Positions 30,324 to 38,391 of a DNA stretch of 64,000 nucleotides are shown piece by piece (the stretch's first letter is position 1; each line of letters opens with the position of its first letter). This stretch comes from Hymenobacter negativus (GTDB lineage: Bacteria; Bacteroidota; Bacteroidia; Cytophagales; Hymenobacteraceae): contig NZ_JAGETZ010000004.1 of the NCBI RefSeq assembly GCF_017571495.1, forward strand, positions 124,001 to 188,000. The letters run 5' to 3'. Position numbers and translations under genes: made by a program. Below the pieces are notes generated by a model. That model was not told where the DNA came from. It worked only from the letters and a program-made list of their open reading frames with translations, and ran no database searches.

Positions 30324-31997
30324 TCACCCAGCTACTGTTTCCCCGCGCAGCGCCAGCAGCTCGCGGGCACTCTGGAAGGCATTTTCGCTCGGCTTGGCCC
30401 CCGCAATCATGTGCGCGATTTCCTTAATCCGGTCCTCCTGGTTCAGCTCGCGAATGCGGCTCACGGTACGGTCGGCACGGTCTTCCTTATACACGAAGTA
30501 GTGCACGTCGCCAGCCGCCGCCATTTGCGGCAGGTGCGAAATGGCCACCAACTGGTGCTTCTGCGCCATCTGCTGCATCATACGGCCCACCTTCACCGCA
30601 ATTTCGCCCGAAATACCGGTATCAATTTCGTCGAATACAATCGTAGGCAAAGCCGTTTTATCCGCCAGCATGTACTTGATGCATAGCATCAGGCGGGAGA
30701 ATTCCCCGCCCGAAGCAGCTTTGCTCAACGTCTGCGGCTGTGCGCCTTTATTAGCTGTGAACAGGATACTCACCACGTCGATGCCGCTCGTGGCGGGCGC
30801 ACCGGTGTTGTGCTGAATCACAATGCGGGCGTTGGGCATGCCCAAATCGGCCAGCAACAAGCCCAGCTGCTTTTCAAAATTCGGGAACGACTTCCGGCGG
30901 CTGTCCGAAAGCTTGCCGCCTTGCTTGGTCACGGCCGCCAGCGCCGCATCCGAATCCTTGCGCAGCCGGGCAATTTCCTTGTCCAGGTTCAGCACCGAGC
31001 TTACTTTCTGACGCAGGCCATCGCGCACGGCAATAAGGGCGGGCAGGTCGCGGGCCTGGTGCTTGCGCTGCAAGGTGTAAAGCACGTTGAGACGGTCTTG
31101 CAATTCCTCGGCGCGGGCGGGGTCGCCCTCGGTACGGCGCTCGGCGGTTTCTACTTCGTCGGCAATGTCATGCAGCTCAATCAGGCAGCTTTCGAGGCGC
31201 TCGCGTAGTTCCTTGAAATTGTCGGCGTAGCTCGCTACCTGGCCCAGCAGCATCGATGCTTCTTTCATGGTGCCAGTGGCGCAGGTTTCGCTGTCGCGCA
31301 GGCCGTGCAGCGCCTGGCTCAGCTTATACTTGATTTCCTCGGCGTGCTCCAACTGCTTCACCTCCTGCTCCAGCGCATCTTGGTCTTCGGTATCTAGCCG
31401 AGCTTCTTCCAGCTCATTCAGCAAGAAGCTGTTGTAGTCCAGCTCCTTACTCGCCTGCGCCGCTTGGCTCTCCAGCGTTTGCAAGTCAACTTCCAGCTTG
31501 CGGTACTGTCGGAAAGCGCTGCTGTACATGGTGCGCTGCGGCACCAAACCCGCGTACAAATCCAGCAGGTTCAGCTGAAAAACGCCATCACCCAGCAGCA
31601 GCGTGTCGTGCTGCGAGTGAATATCCATCAGGTTGGCTCCGATTTTTCGCAGCGCCTCCAGCGTTACGGGTGTATCATTGACGAATGCGCGCGACTTCCC
31701 ATTCGGGCTGATTTCACGTCGCAGGATGCAGTGCGTATCGTAGTCCAAATCCTCGGCCTCAAAAATATCCTGCAGGTGATACGTTGCAATATCAAATTGC
31801 CCCTCAATCACGCATTTGCGCTCGGTATCGAATAGCATGCGCGAATCAGCGCGGTTGCCCAGCAGCAAGCCAATGGCGCCCAGCATAATGGATTTGCCCG
31901 CTCCGGTTTCGCCCGTAATTATATTCAGCAGCGGCGATGGACGCAACTCCAGTTGCTCAATCAGCGCGTAATTCTTAATTCGTAAATCGACTAACAT
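30324..31997 (-). CDS. recN: DNA repair protein RecN
   Basis: This 557-residue SMC-like protein has Walker A GETGAGKSIMLG near residue 30 and a coiled-coil middle (about 150-370) rich in Leu, Glu and Lys. The signature ASGGEFSRLMLCIKYMLADK and Walker B PTIVFDEIDTGISG lie in the C-terminal part, followed by VAISHLPQMAAAGD with the switch His. This is the RecN arrangement, which holds broken DNA ends during recombination repair. It lies in the conserved Bacteroidota order bamD-rpoZ-coa-porD-recN, here transcribed from high to low coordinates. It is flanked by palindromic spacers on both sides. Confidence 0.95.
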   Translation of the reverse strand: MLVDLRIKNYALIEQLELRPSPLLNIITGETGAGKSIMLGAIGLLLGNRADSRMLFDTERKCVIEGQFDIATYHLQDIFEAEDLDYDTHCILRREISPNGKSRAFVNDTPVTLEALRKIGANLMDIHSQHDTLLLGDGVFQLNLLDLYAGLVPQRTMYSSAFRQYRKLEVDLQTLESQAAQASKELDYNSFLLNELEEARLDTEDQDALEQEVKQLEHAEEIKYKLSQALHGLRDSETCATGTMKEASMLLGQVASYADNFKELRERLESCLIELHDIADEVETAERRTEGDPARAEELQDRLNVLYTLQRKHQARDLPALIAVRDGLRQKVSSVLNLDKEIARLRKDSDAALAAVTKQGGKLSDSRRKSFPNFEKQLGLLLADLGMPNARIVIQHNTGAPATSGIDVVSILFTANKGAQPQTLSKAASGGEFSRLMLCIKYMLADKTALPTIVFDEIDTGISGEIAVKVGRMMQQMAQKHQLVAISHLPQMAAAGDVHYFVYKEDRADRTVSRIRELNQEDRIKEIAHMIAGAKPSENAFQSARELLALRGETVAG

Positions 31998-32006
31998 TAT
32001 AAGTAA

Positions 32007-32076
32007 TGAAGAATGAGGAGTGAAGAATAGGAATTGAATATGCCTACGTCAGCAATTCTTCACTCCTCATTCTTCA
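32007..32076. repeat. Inverted repeat, 22-bp perfect arms, between porD and recN
   Basis: The left arm 32007-32028 (TGAAGAATGAGGAGTGAAGA plus AT) is an exact reverse complement of 32055-32076. The arms are built of the same short words (GAAGAATGAGGAGTGAA), with a 26-bp loop. A terminator or mRNA-processing hairpin is possible. Confidence 0.85.
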
Positions 32077-32084
32077 CTCCCCAT

Positions 32085-33005
32085 TTATTTAAGTACCGTT
32101 TGATATTTCGCCGAGTTTGTAGGGTCTACTTCGGTCAGCATACTCACCAGTTGCTGCTTCTGACTCTGGTCTTGGCTGGTGCGGAAAATATTGGCTATCT
32201 CGTCAGACTTTGCATCGAAGAACGCACGGGCAAATAAGGTTCCCGGACGCGTCAGCGCTGCTTTTTGCACGCCCGTCAGCGCGGTCATCACCGAGGCCCG
32301 GGCTTGCTCAGGCTTCTCAATGAAGACGTCCATGCCCTGCCGGTAATAATCGTACAGGCCCGTGCGGAAGGCTTCCAGCTGCGGGTCGGTGATGTTGTCG
32401 AGCAGCCAATGACGCTCGCGGGAGCCGGTGCCGCGCCAGCCTTCATCGGCCTCGTTGGTTTGGGTTTGGTTGGCCGAGTAGCTGACAATGGTGCGGGCCT
32501 GCTCGTAATACGGAGTACCGCCGAGACGCGAGAACGTGTCACGGTCCAGCCCAATAACGAGGTAGGCATAGTAGCCAATCAGCGACGACAGATTGGAAAC
32601 GAAGCTGTTGGGTGAAAAATCCAGCGGGTTTTGCGGCGAGTAATTGAAGTTGAAGCTCCGGTCGCTGAGGCTGACCACGTTGGTATCATAGCCCGTACCG
32701 TACACCGGGCGCGTCGAAATCAGACGCATGGTGCAGTTGTAGGTGCCGTTCTGCGGAATGGCCGTGATGCCGATAAACATTTTCACCTTAATCCGCTCTT
32801 CGGGCCGGTAGGCCTGGTTGGTCCAGGCACGGGTGTTGAGCAGGTTGCGGATATCGTTCTGCATCTGCGTCACGATGGTGGGGTCCGAAATGGTCACGTT
32901 TTCGGTTGAAACGCGCACTTCGGCCATCAACTCCTGGGCCTGGGCAGCAGGACCAGCCAGCAGCAGGGCGAACATCGGCAGAGCCGCGAGTATTTTTCGC
33001 AACAT
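32085..33005 (-). CDS. porD: Type IX secretion system protein PorD (DUF4835)
   Basis: This 306-residue exported protein starts MLRKILAALPMFALLLAGPA with cleavage near AQAQ. The mature chain has the DUF4835 hallmarks: ELMAEVRVSTENVTISDPTI, NLLNTRAWTNQAY, RLISTRPVYGTGYDTNVVSL, NPLDFSPNSFVSNLSSLIGY and YYAYLVIGLDRDTF. PorD was linked to the PorSS/type IX secretion machinery, which secretes and anchors proteins across the outer membrane in Bacteroidota. It starts 5 bp after the stop of coaB and lies upstream of recN, the usual setting. The ATG at 33005 is chosen over 33014 because it begins the signal peptide. Confidence 0.88.
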   Translation of the reverse strand: MLRKILAALPMFALLLAGPAAQAQELMAEVRVSTENVTISDPTIVTQMQNDIRNLLNTRAWTNQAYRPEERIKVKMFIGITAIPQNGTYNCTMRLISTRPVYGTGYDTNVVSLSDRSFNFNYSPQNPLDFSPNSFVSNLSSLIGYYAYLVIGLDRDTFSRLGGTPYYEQARTIVSYSANQTQTNEADEGWRGTGSRERHWLLDNITDPQLEAFRTGLYDYYRQGMDVFIEKPEQARASVMTALTGVQKAALTRPGTLFARAFFDAKSDEIANIFRTSQDQSQKQQLVSMLTEVDPTNSAKYQTVLK

Positions 33006-33010
33006 GGTTA

Positions 33011-33661
33011 TCAACTAGTTGGGGCCAAACGGGCCAGAATCAGGCTAACCAGTCCACGGGCCACATCGGCCTTGGACTGCAACTCAAAATTAACGATTTG
33101 GCCGGCGGCATCCAGCACAGTCACCTTGTTGGTGTCGTGCCCGAAACCTGCGCCCGCATCCCGCAAGGAATTCAGGACAATAAGGTCGAAGTTTTTTCGA
33201 TGCAGCTTGTCCTGTGCGTGAGCCAGCTCGTTTGTAGTCTCCAACGCAAAACCGACCGCAAATTGTTCAGCCCGCTTGCTTTGACCGAGTGTGGCAGCAA
33301 TGTCCACGTTTTTCACCAGCTCCAGCGTCAGGGTTTCGCCTGTTTTCTTAATCTTTTCAATAGCCACATGCGCTGGCCGGTAGTCGGCCACGGCAGCAGC
33401 AAATACCCACACATCAGCCGCAGGAGCCGCTTCGGCAGCGGCGGCAAACATCTCAGCAGCCGTTTCCACCCGCACCGTGCGAATACGCGGGCTGGCGGGG
33501 TCTGGCAGATGGCTGGGGCCGCTCACCAGCGTCACCTCCGCGCCTTCTGCCGCAAAGGCAGCAGCTAGCGCATAGCCCATTTTACCCGTCGAGCGGTTGC
33601 CAAGAAAACGAACCGGGTCGAGGGGCTCATAGGTTGGGCCGGCAGTGAGGAGAACGTGCAT
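33011..33661 (-). CDS. coaB: Phosphopantothenate-cysteine ligase (CoaB), separate ORF
   Basis: This 216-residue protein covers only the CoaB half of the usual CoaBC fusion. It begins right at HVLLTAGPTYEPLDPVRFLG and NRSTGKMGYALAAAF, and continues with VFAAAVADYRPAHVAIEKIK (the conserved AAVADY-P and KIKK active-site elements) and IVLNSLRDAGAGFGHDTNKV. It makes phosphopantothenoylcysteine from 4-phosphopantothenate and cysteine in CoA synthesis. The CoaC half is a separate ORF 110 bp upstream, with an inverted repeat in the gap. Its stop lies 5 bp before porD, so coaB and porD are surely co-transcribed. Confidence 0.9.
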   Translation of the reverse strand: MHVLLTAGPTYEPLDPVRFLGNRSTGKMGYALAAAFAAEGAEVTLVSGPSHLPDPASPRIRTVRVETAAEMFAAAAEAAPAADVWVFAAAVADYRPAHVAIEKIKKTGETLTLELVKNVDIAATLGQSKRAEQFAVGFALETTNELAHAQDKLHRKNFDLIVLNSLRDAGAGFGHDTNKVTVLDAAGQIVNFELQSKADVARGLVSLILARLAPTS

Positions 33662-33683
33662 CAGTTATGAATGGGCTGCGTTT

Positions 33684-33783
33684 TGAGGATTGAATGTTGA
33701 GTCGAATGAGGACTTTGTAAGTAAAACTGTTAAGTGTCGACGAAGCTACCTTCTTACTCAACAAGAAGTTCTCAACCCTCAGC
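33684..33783. repeat. Imperfect inverted repeat in the gap between coaC and coaB
   Basis: TGAGGATTGAATGTTGAGTC (from 33684) is mirrored by the reverse complement of 33751-33783 (TGAGGGTTGAG-TTGTTGAG). The right arm runs over the coaC stop codon at 33772-33774. Word style matches the other spacers of this operon. Confidence 0.6.
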
Positions 33784-34362
33784 ACTTCTAAAAAATTGCT
33801 CCAATTCCGCCACAATGTCTTCCGGCTCCAGCATGCGCCCGGCACCGCTGAGGCCACTGGCCAGCTCACCGCTGGGCGAGTCGAAAACGCGGTTGCCGAA
33901 GCTGCGCAGCCGCGCCAGATTCTGCGTCACGGCCGGGTGTGCGAACATATCCAGGTCCATGGCTGGGGCGAGAAATACCGGGCAGCGGGCCGATAAATAC
34001 ACCGCGCAAAGTAGGTTCGGGCACAGGCCGTTGGCCAGCTGGCCGATGGTATTGGCGCTGGCGGGTGCAATCAGCAGCGCATCGGCCCAAAGGCCCAGCT
34101 CAACGTGGTTATGCCATTCGCCAGCTGCCGCGTCACGCAAAAAGCCCGTCAGGACGGGCTTTTTGGAAAGGGTGCCCAGCGTGAGCGGCGTAACGAAAGC
34201 CATGGCGGCTTCGGTGAGAATAACTTGTACTTCGGCCCCGGCTTTTACCAGCAGCCGCGTGAGCGGCGCGGCTTTATAAGCGGCAATGCTGCCGCTCACG
34301 CCCAGCAAGACGCGCCGGCTGGCGAGGCTGCTTGCGGCTAATTGCTGGCTGATTTCAGGCAT
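33772..34362 (-). CDS. coaC: Phosphopantothenoylcysteine decarboxylase (CoaC), separate ORF
   Basis: This 196-residue flavoprotein has the N-terminal VLLGVSGSIAAYKAAPLTRL, the catalytic His in WHNHVELGLWADALLIAPAS followed by ANTIGQLANG, and FLAPAMDLDMF (Bacteroidota variant of PAMNxxM). At the flap, where many CoaC proteins have ACGxxGxGRM, this one reads ASGLSGAGRM, so the flap Cys is absent. I believe this also occurs in other Bacteroidota. It decarboxylates phosphopantothenoylcysteine with FMN. The protein stops just after the CoaC domain, where the fused enzyme would continue into CoaB. The upstream gap to rpoZ holds a large palindromic element. Confidence 0.88.
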   Translation of the reverse strand: MPEISQQLAASSLASRRVLLGVSGSIAAYKAAPLTRLLVKAGAEVQVILTEAAMAFVTPLTLGTLSKKPVLTGFLRDAAAGEWHNHVELGLWADALLIAPASANTIGQLANGLCPNLLCAVYLSARCPVFLAPAMDLDMFAHPAVTQNLARLRSFGNRVFDSPSGELASGLSGAGRMLEPEDIVAELEQFFRSAEG

Positions 34363-34378
34363 TGATTCGAAGCTTTTT

Positions 34379-34503
34379 TACGCAACAAAGAACGTCATGC
34401 CGGGCGTAGTCGAAGCATCTTCTGGTGCAAAGTAACCAATTACTGTTGCGGGAGAGATGCTTCGGCTGCGCCCAGCATGACGTTCTTTTACTATAACTGC
34501 GTA
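34379..34503. repeat. Palindromic element, GAACGTCATGC family, copy A
   Basis: Arms 34387-34420 and 34455-34488 match at 31 of 34 positions. The arm starts AAAGAACGTCATGCCGGGCG, and the three mismatches still allow G-U pairing in RNA. An outer TACGCA/TGCGTA pair extends it to 125 bp. It lies between rpoZ and coaC. Relatives are at 52303 and 59702. Confidence 0.9.
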
Positions 34504-34529
34504 GGCATGCTTGATAAGCAGCCAGCCGT

Positions 34530-34877
34530 TTAGAACAGCTCGCGGGGGACTGGCACTTCTTCCGGCTCGGGCGTGCTGTAGTAGACTTTGCCTTGCAGGA
34601 ACTCCTCAATGGCCAGGCTGGTGGGCTTGGGCATGCGCTCGTACTGCTTGGAAACCTCGATTTGCTCGCGGTTTTCGAACACTTCCTCTAAGTTGTCGAC
34701 GGTAGAAGCAAACTCGGCCAGGCGGTCGTTCAACTCCTCTTTCAGTTTAATCGACAGCTGGTTGGCGCGCTTCGAAATCACGGCAATGGCTTCGTACACG
34801 TTGCCGTTGTCACCGGTGATGTCGGCGATGTTGCGCGTCACGATGGAGCTTGAAGGAGTGTTGGGATTGGGTTTCAT
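34530..34877 (-). CDS. rpoZ: RNA polymerase omega-subunit-like protein (RpoZ family)
   Basis: This 115-residue protein has the omega core SIVTRNIADITGDNGNVYEA (about 10-29) and AIAVISKRANQLSIKLKEEL (about 30-49), as in the Bacteroidota omega. A C-terminal extension contains SLAIEEFLQGKVYYSTPEPE. Omega helps assemble RNA polymerase and can mediate ppGpp response; the Bacteroidota version differs from the proteobacterial one and is often annotated only as RpoZ family. Two ATGs (34877 and 34883) differ by two residues; the choice is not settled by the sequence. It lies between bamD and coaC as expected for this cluster. Confidence 0.85.
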   Translation of the reverse strand: MKPNPNTPSSSIVTRNIADITGDNGNVYEAIAVISKRANQLSIKLKEELNDRLAEFASTVDNLEEVFENREQIEVSKQYERMPKPTSLAIEEFLQGKVYYSTPEPEEVPVPRELF

Positions 34878-34885
34878 GGGCATAT

Positions 34886-34984
34886 TTTTAGTTGCTAATC
34901 GTTTGGGGTCCGTTGTCAGCTTCTGGCCGGGGCTACTGGTTGGTTACAAAACGAGCAACCAACAACTGGCAACAGACAACTAAA
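34886..34984. repeat. Imperfect low-complexity inverted repeat between bamD and rpoZ
   Basis: TAGTTGCTAATCG-TTTGGGG-CCGTTGTCAG near 34889-34920 is mirrored by CGAGCAACCAACAACTGGCA and CAGACAACTA near 34950-34981. The short word GTTG/CAAC recurs. It is like the other spacers of this operon but less exact. Confidence 0.5.
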
Positions 34985-34985
34985 G

Positions 34986-35816
34986 TTAGTTAGAAGCAGC
35001 GGCCGGAGTCGCTTTTAGCTTGGTCAGGCTTGCTTGACTGACGTCGTACATGTCCTGCGCAGCTTTTAGGTTCTTGCTTTTGGGGTAGCTATCAATGAAC
35101 TGCTGGTAGAAGTTCACGGCTTCGAGGAAACGCTCCCGTTGCTTCGATTCTACGCTTTCCTGGGCCCAGGCGTACTGGGCAGTCAGGCGCAGAAAAGCAG
35201 CCTGCTCGGCATAGGCTGAAGCAGGATATTGCAATTGAAAATTGGTCAAAGCCACCACGGCGGCCTGGTTGTAGCGCAACTGGTAGTACAGCTTGGCACT
35301 TTCGAACGCTTTGTTTTCCAGCTTCTTCTGAAGCTCCTGCGCCATGTTCTCGGTCTCCGCCTTGTACTTGCTTTCGGCGTAGCGGTTCAGGAAATCCTGG
35401 ATGGATTCGAGGGCCGAAACCGTATTAGTTTGGTCGAGCTCGTAGCTGGGCGAGTCCAGAAACAACGACTTAGCGTGCAGGAAGTTTGCCTCCTCCGCGT
35501 ACTCCGAGTTGGGGTAGGTATCGGTAAATGACTTGAAATAGAACGCACTCAGCACGTAGTTGCGCTGCTTGTAGTTCGTATTGGCAAAGTAGAACTGAGC
35601 CTTTTCAGCCTCGGGGCGGCCTTTTAGTAGCGGAATGAGGTCTTCGAGCAGTGTGCCGGCCCGGAAAAAGTCGCCCTTGTCGTAATACTTGACAGCAGCT
35701 TCGTACTTTTTATTGACGTCGGTGCTTTTCAGCAACTTTTGGTAGCCGCTGGCGCAGGAGCCCAAAACGAGCGTGCTAATCAGCAGAAACAGAACCGTGA
35801 GGCGGGAAATCGGCAT
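34986..35816 (-). CDS. bamD: Outer-membrane assembly lipoprotein BamD
   Basis: This 276-residue lipoprotein has a signal peptide with lipobox LVLGSCAS (Cys near residue 21) and then TPR-like helix pairs: KKYEAAVKYYDKGDFFRAGT, LLEDLIPLLKGRPEAEKAQF, YVLSAFYFKSFTDTYPNSEY and FLEAVNFYQQFIDSYPKSKN. This is the five-TPR layout of BamD, which with BamA inserts beta-barrel proteins into the outer membrane. The ATG at 35816 is chosen because it starts the signal peptide; a TTG-N20-TACCTTTG promoter lies 9 bp upstream, leaving almost no leader. It is the first gene of the rpoZ-coa-porD-recN series. Confidence 0.9.
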   Translation of the reverse strand: MPISRLTVLFLLISTLVLGSCASGYQKLLKSTDVNKKYEAAVKYYDKGDFFRAGTLLEDLIPLLKGRPEAEKAQFYFANTNYKQRNYVLSAFYFKSFTDTYPNSEYAEEANFLHAKSLFLDSPSYELDQTNTVSALESIQDFLNRYAESKYKAETENMAQELQKKLENKAFESAKLYYQLRYNQAAVVALTNFQLQYPASAYAEQAAFLRLTAQYAWAQESVESKQRERFLEAVNFYQQFIDSYPKSKNLKAAQDMYDVSQASLTKLKATPAAASN

Positions 35817-35824
35817 AAGGGGTG

Positions 35825-35855
35825 CAAAGGTAACGATTTGAGCCGGCGGAGGCAA
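35825..35855 (-). promoter_or_regulatory. bamD promoter, TTG-N20-TACCTTTG
   Basis: On the minus strand TTG (35853-35855), 20 bp, then TACCTTTG (35825-35832) exactly fit the Bacteroidota consensus. The -7 box ends 9 bp before the ATG at 35816, so the mRNA should be nearly leaderless. Confidence 0.65.
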
Positions 35856-35920
35856 GCCGGCCGGCGGTTGGGTCGAGTCCGCCCGGCAAAGGAGTACCGC
35901 CGGTGGCTCAAAGGTTGCAG

Positions 35921-37693
35921 CTAGCGCTTGCTGGCTGCGGCGGCAGCCGGCAACTTGGGGGCTGCAGGTCTAGGCGCGGCGGGTTGGGCAGCGGGCTTTG
36001 CCGCTTTAGCCGGAAGTTTCTGGGCGGGTGTTTTGGTTTTGCTCTTCGACTTGGCTGGGGCAGCCTTTTTCTTGGTGGGCTTGCGTTTTACCGGTCGGTC
36101 ATCAAACTGCTTGCCCAACACTTGGCGGCGGGTGGGTCGTTCCTTGGCGCGCCAAGTGTAGCCCTTCAGGCGCTCGTCTTCCGGCTTCAGCTCATGCGGT
36201 GGAATGAATTTGGCGTCCGGATTGGTGAGAACTGTGATTTTATTCAGCTTGCTGTCCACAAACAGCAGGCGCATATTAGCCGACAGCACCCGGTTCATGC
36301 CGGTGGTCACGGTGTCTCCGTCGAGGGCGTAGAAGATGCTTTCGGCATTGCCCAGCACATCCACGCGCCGCATTTTATTGTCGCGGAAGTAGGCCATCAT
36401 GTTGCGGCCTTTGGTCTGGTTGAAGTTCAGGAGCGTGTCCTGATTGACGGCGAATGCATTGGCATAGAGGCGCATTTCATCCACCTTTCCCTTCCTCGAG
36501 CGAATCTGTATCGAGTCGGCGGTCAGCTGATTTTTAGCCTGCCACAATACTGGGTCCTGATTAAGGTAAATGATACTATCCTGCCGGTCGTAGGTCAGCG
36601 AGTCGCAGATTCCCTGGAGGTTGCCCCGGAAAATCTGCACTTTCGGAAAGGCGTACAGGATGTTGCGTGTGGTGGTCTGACCGGGTCGGGCCTCTATGCT
36701 GATGAGCGTATCGGCGGCCATGTATAGCGTGTCTTTCTGGGTGCCGATGTTGCGCACCACTGGCCGGCCACCGTAGAGCTTGGTGCGGCCCAGGCCGCGC
36801 CAGTACTTGCCGGCATCGCCGCGCAGCACTAGGTTGTCCTTCTTGGAGGTGAGCGAGACGTGGCCATTGGCCACACCATAGAGCTTTACCTCGTCATATA
36901 TCAGTCGGTCACCACCCAGCAAGTAGTTGGGCGTGTCGATTTTGGCATTTTTCTGGAAGTTCGAGACGCGGGTTTTGGTGTTGTAAGTCCCGGCCTCAGC
37001 ATACAGGTTTCCCTGCTTGCCCTTGATGCGCGTGGGGCCGTTGAAGGTGGCCACCTTGCTCACCGTGTTATAGCGCAACGTGTCGTTGTTTAACTCCGAA
37101 TCGGGCGTAACGAGGTGCACATTACGCTTAAAAACAAAGACTTTGGTATTGGTATCGTAGAAGCCCTGCTGGCTATCAAGCGTGTTTTGCGGGTCGGTTA
37201 GGTGGCCGGTCTCGGTGTACGACGCGCTTTTGCGGTTCAGGTCGTAGTCAAGGGCTGGCGTAGTCAGGGTCATGCGCGGGTCGCGCATCACCACGTTGCC
37301 GGTCATGCGGGCAGTGCGCTTGGCACCGTCATAGAAACCGTGGTCACCGGTGATGGTCATGGTGTCGTTCTGCACCACCCGCACATTGCTGAAGGCTTCT
37401 ACCTGGTTGCGGTCGAGGTACTGATAGGCGGAGTCGCAGTACAGAAATACGTCGTCCTGCTGGAAGCTGACGTTGGTCAGCAGCTTGCGGATTTTCACGC
37501 CATTAAAGTCACCGCCCACCAACTCGCCAGCCGTGAGCAGCTTGATTGGGGACCCACTGCTGGCCGGTGGCGTAGTACCCGCCGAGCGCGAGACCGCAGG
37601 TGCAGGCCGGGCCGGCGCAGCAGTGGGGGTTTGAGCCCGCCCCAGCAGCGGCACCAGCAACAACAGAAGGAAAAAGACGCGGGAGAGGGACAT
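35921..37693 (-). CDS. OstA/LptA-like protein (LPS transport family) with basic Pro/Ala/Lys tail
   Basis: This 590-residue protein has a signal peptide (MSLSRVFFLLLLLVPLLGRA). A long OstA-type beta-jellyroll follows, with repeated NDTMTITGDHGFYDGAKRTA, GNVVMRDPRMTLTTPALDY and KQGNLYAEAGTYNTKTR units between about 60 and 500. The last 90 residues are a strongly basic Pro/Ala/Lys-rich tail (KPTKKKAAPAKSKSKTKTPA) with low complexity, probably disordered. Proteins of this group carry lipopolysaccharide across the periplasm. The gene lies upstream of bamD and is transcribed in the same direction; a -7 box lies 9 bp before the start. Confidence 0.82.
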   Translation of the reverse strand: MSLSRVFFLLLLLVPLLGRAQTPTAAPARPAPAVSRSAGTTPPASSGSPIKLLTAGELVGGDFNGVKIRKLLTNVSFQQDDVFLYCDSAYQYLDRNQVEAFSNVRVVQNDTMTITGDHGFYDGAKRTARMTGNVVMRDPRMTLTTPALDYDLNRKSASYTETGHLTDPQNTLDSQQGFYDTNTKVFVFKRNVHLVTPDSELNNDTLRYNTVSKVATFNGPTRIKGKQGNLYAEAGTYNTKTRVSNFQKNAKIDTPNYLLGGDRLIYDEVKLYGVANGHVSLTSKKDNLVLRGDAGKYWRGLGRTKLYGGRPVVRNIGTQKDTLYMAADTLISIEARPGQTTTRNILYAFPKVQIFRGNLQGICDSLTYDRQDSIIYLNQDPVLWQAKNQLTADSIQIRSRKGKVDEMRLYANAFAVNQDTLLNFNQTKGRNMMAYFRDNKMRRVDVLGNAESIFYALDGDTVTTGMNRVLSANMRLLFVDSKLNKITVLTNPDAKFIPPHELKPEDERLKGYTWRAKERPTRRQVLGKQFDDRPVKRKPTKKKAAPAKSKSKTKTPAQKLPAKAAKPAAQPAAPRPAAPKLPAAAAASKR

Positions 37694-37701
37694 TCGGCAG
37701 G

Positions 37702-37709
37702 CAAAGGTA
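37702..37709 (-). promoter_or_regulatory. Promoter -7 element of the OstA-like gene
   Basis: TACCTTTG on the minus strand lies 9 bp before the ATG at 37693, the same distance as at bamD. No -33 TTG is seen at the expected place. Confidence 0.5.
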
Positions 37710-37781
37710 CAGATGGGCCCGCGCTAACGGCCATCTTTGCGGCATAGTGCCCCACGACCATTTAGTTCTTCTGCTTTCTTT

Positions 37782-38327
37782 ATGAAACTGCACATCTTCG
37801 GCGCATCCGGCGCGGGCGTCACCACGCTGGGCCACGCACTGAGCGAGGCACTCGGAATCCCCTATTTCGACAGCGACGACTATTTCTGGGTGTCTTCCGA
37901 CCCGCCTTATACCGTGCGACGCCCAGTAGCAGAGCGCGACGCAGCCCTCGCCGCAGACCTGGCCCGGCACCCAACCTGGATTCTGGGCGGCTCTATCGTG
38001 GGCTGGGGCGAGCATTGGCTGACGGCTTTTGAAGGCGTGGTTTTTCTGTGGCTACCGCCAGGTGTGCGCCTGGCCCGGCTGCAACAGCGCGAGCAGGAGC
38101 GCTACGGCGACGTTATTTTTGCCATTCCTGACCGGGCTGCGCAAGCCCAGGCGTTTCTGACCTGGGCGGCGGGTTATGAGGACGGTTCCTGTGGCGGCAG
38201 TCGCACGTTGGCTAACCACACGGCTTGGCTGGGACGTTTTACCAGTCCGGTGCTGGAGCTACGCGGCGACCTGACTGTAGCTCAGCGCCTGCAAGGCATC
38301 TTGGAGTGGTTACCTGCCGTTTCCTGA
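37782..38327 (+). CDS. P-loop kinase-like protein (adenylate-kinase/shikimate-kinase fold)
   Basis: This 181-residue protein begins MKLHIFGASGAGVTTLGHAL, where the P-loop reads GASGAGVTT: the usual Lys is replaced by Val, so ATP binding may be altered. It continues IPYFDSDDYFWV (the acceptor-site strand), ILGGSIVGWGEHWLTAFEGV and LWLPPGVRLARLQQREQERY. The fold is that of small nucleotide/sugar kinases. Because the P-loop Lys is missing, catalytic activity is doubtful. It starts about 90 bp from the divergent OstA-like gene with a 7-of-8 -7 box (CATCTTTG, 37732-37739), and is followed by tilS after 64 bp. Confidence 0.75.
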   Translation: MKLHIFGASGAGVTTLGHALSEALGIPYFDSDDYFWVSSDPPYTVRRPVAERDAALAADLARHPTWILGGSIVGWGEHWLTAFEGVVFLWLPPGVRLARLQQREQERYGDVIFAIPDRAAQAQAFLTWAAGYEDGSCGGSRTLANHTAWLGRFTSPVLELRGDLTVAQRLQGILEWLPAVS

Positions 38328-38391
38328 TTTTACTTTTTACTTCTTTCAGCTGCTCGCACACATCCGCCAACAGCTGCTTTTGGCTTCCCCT

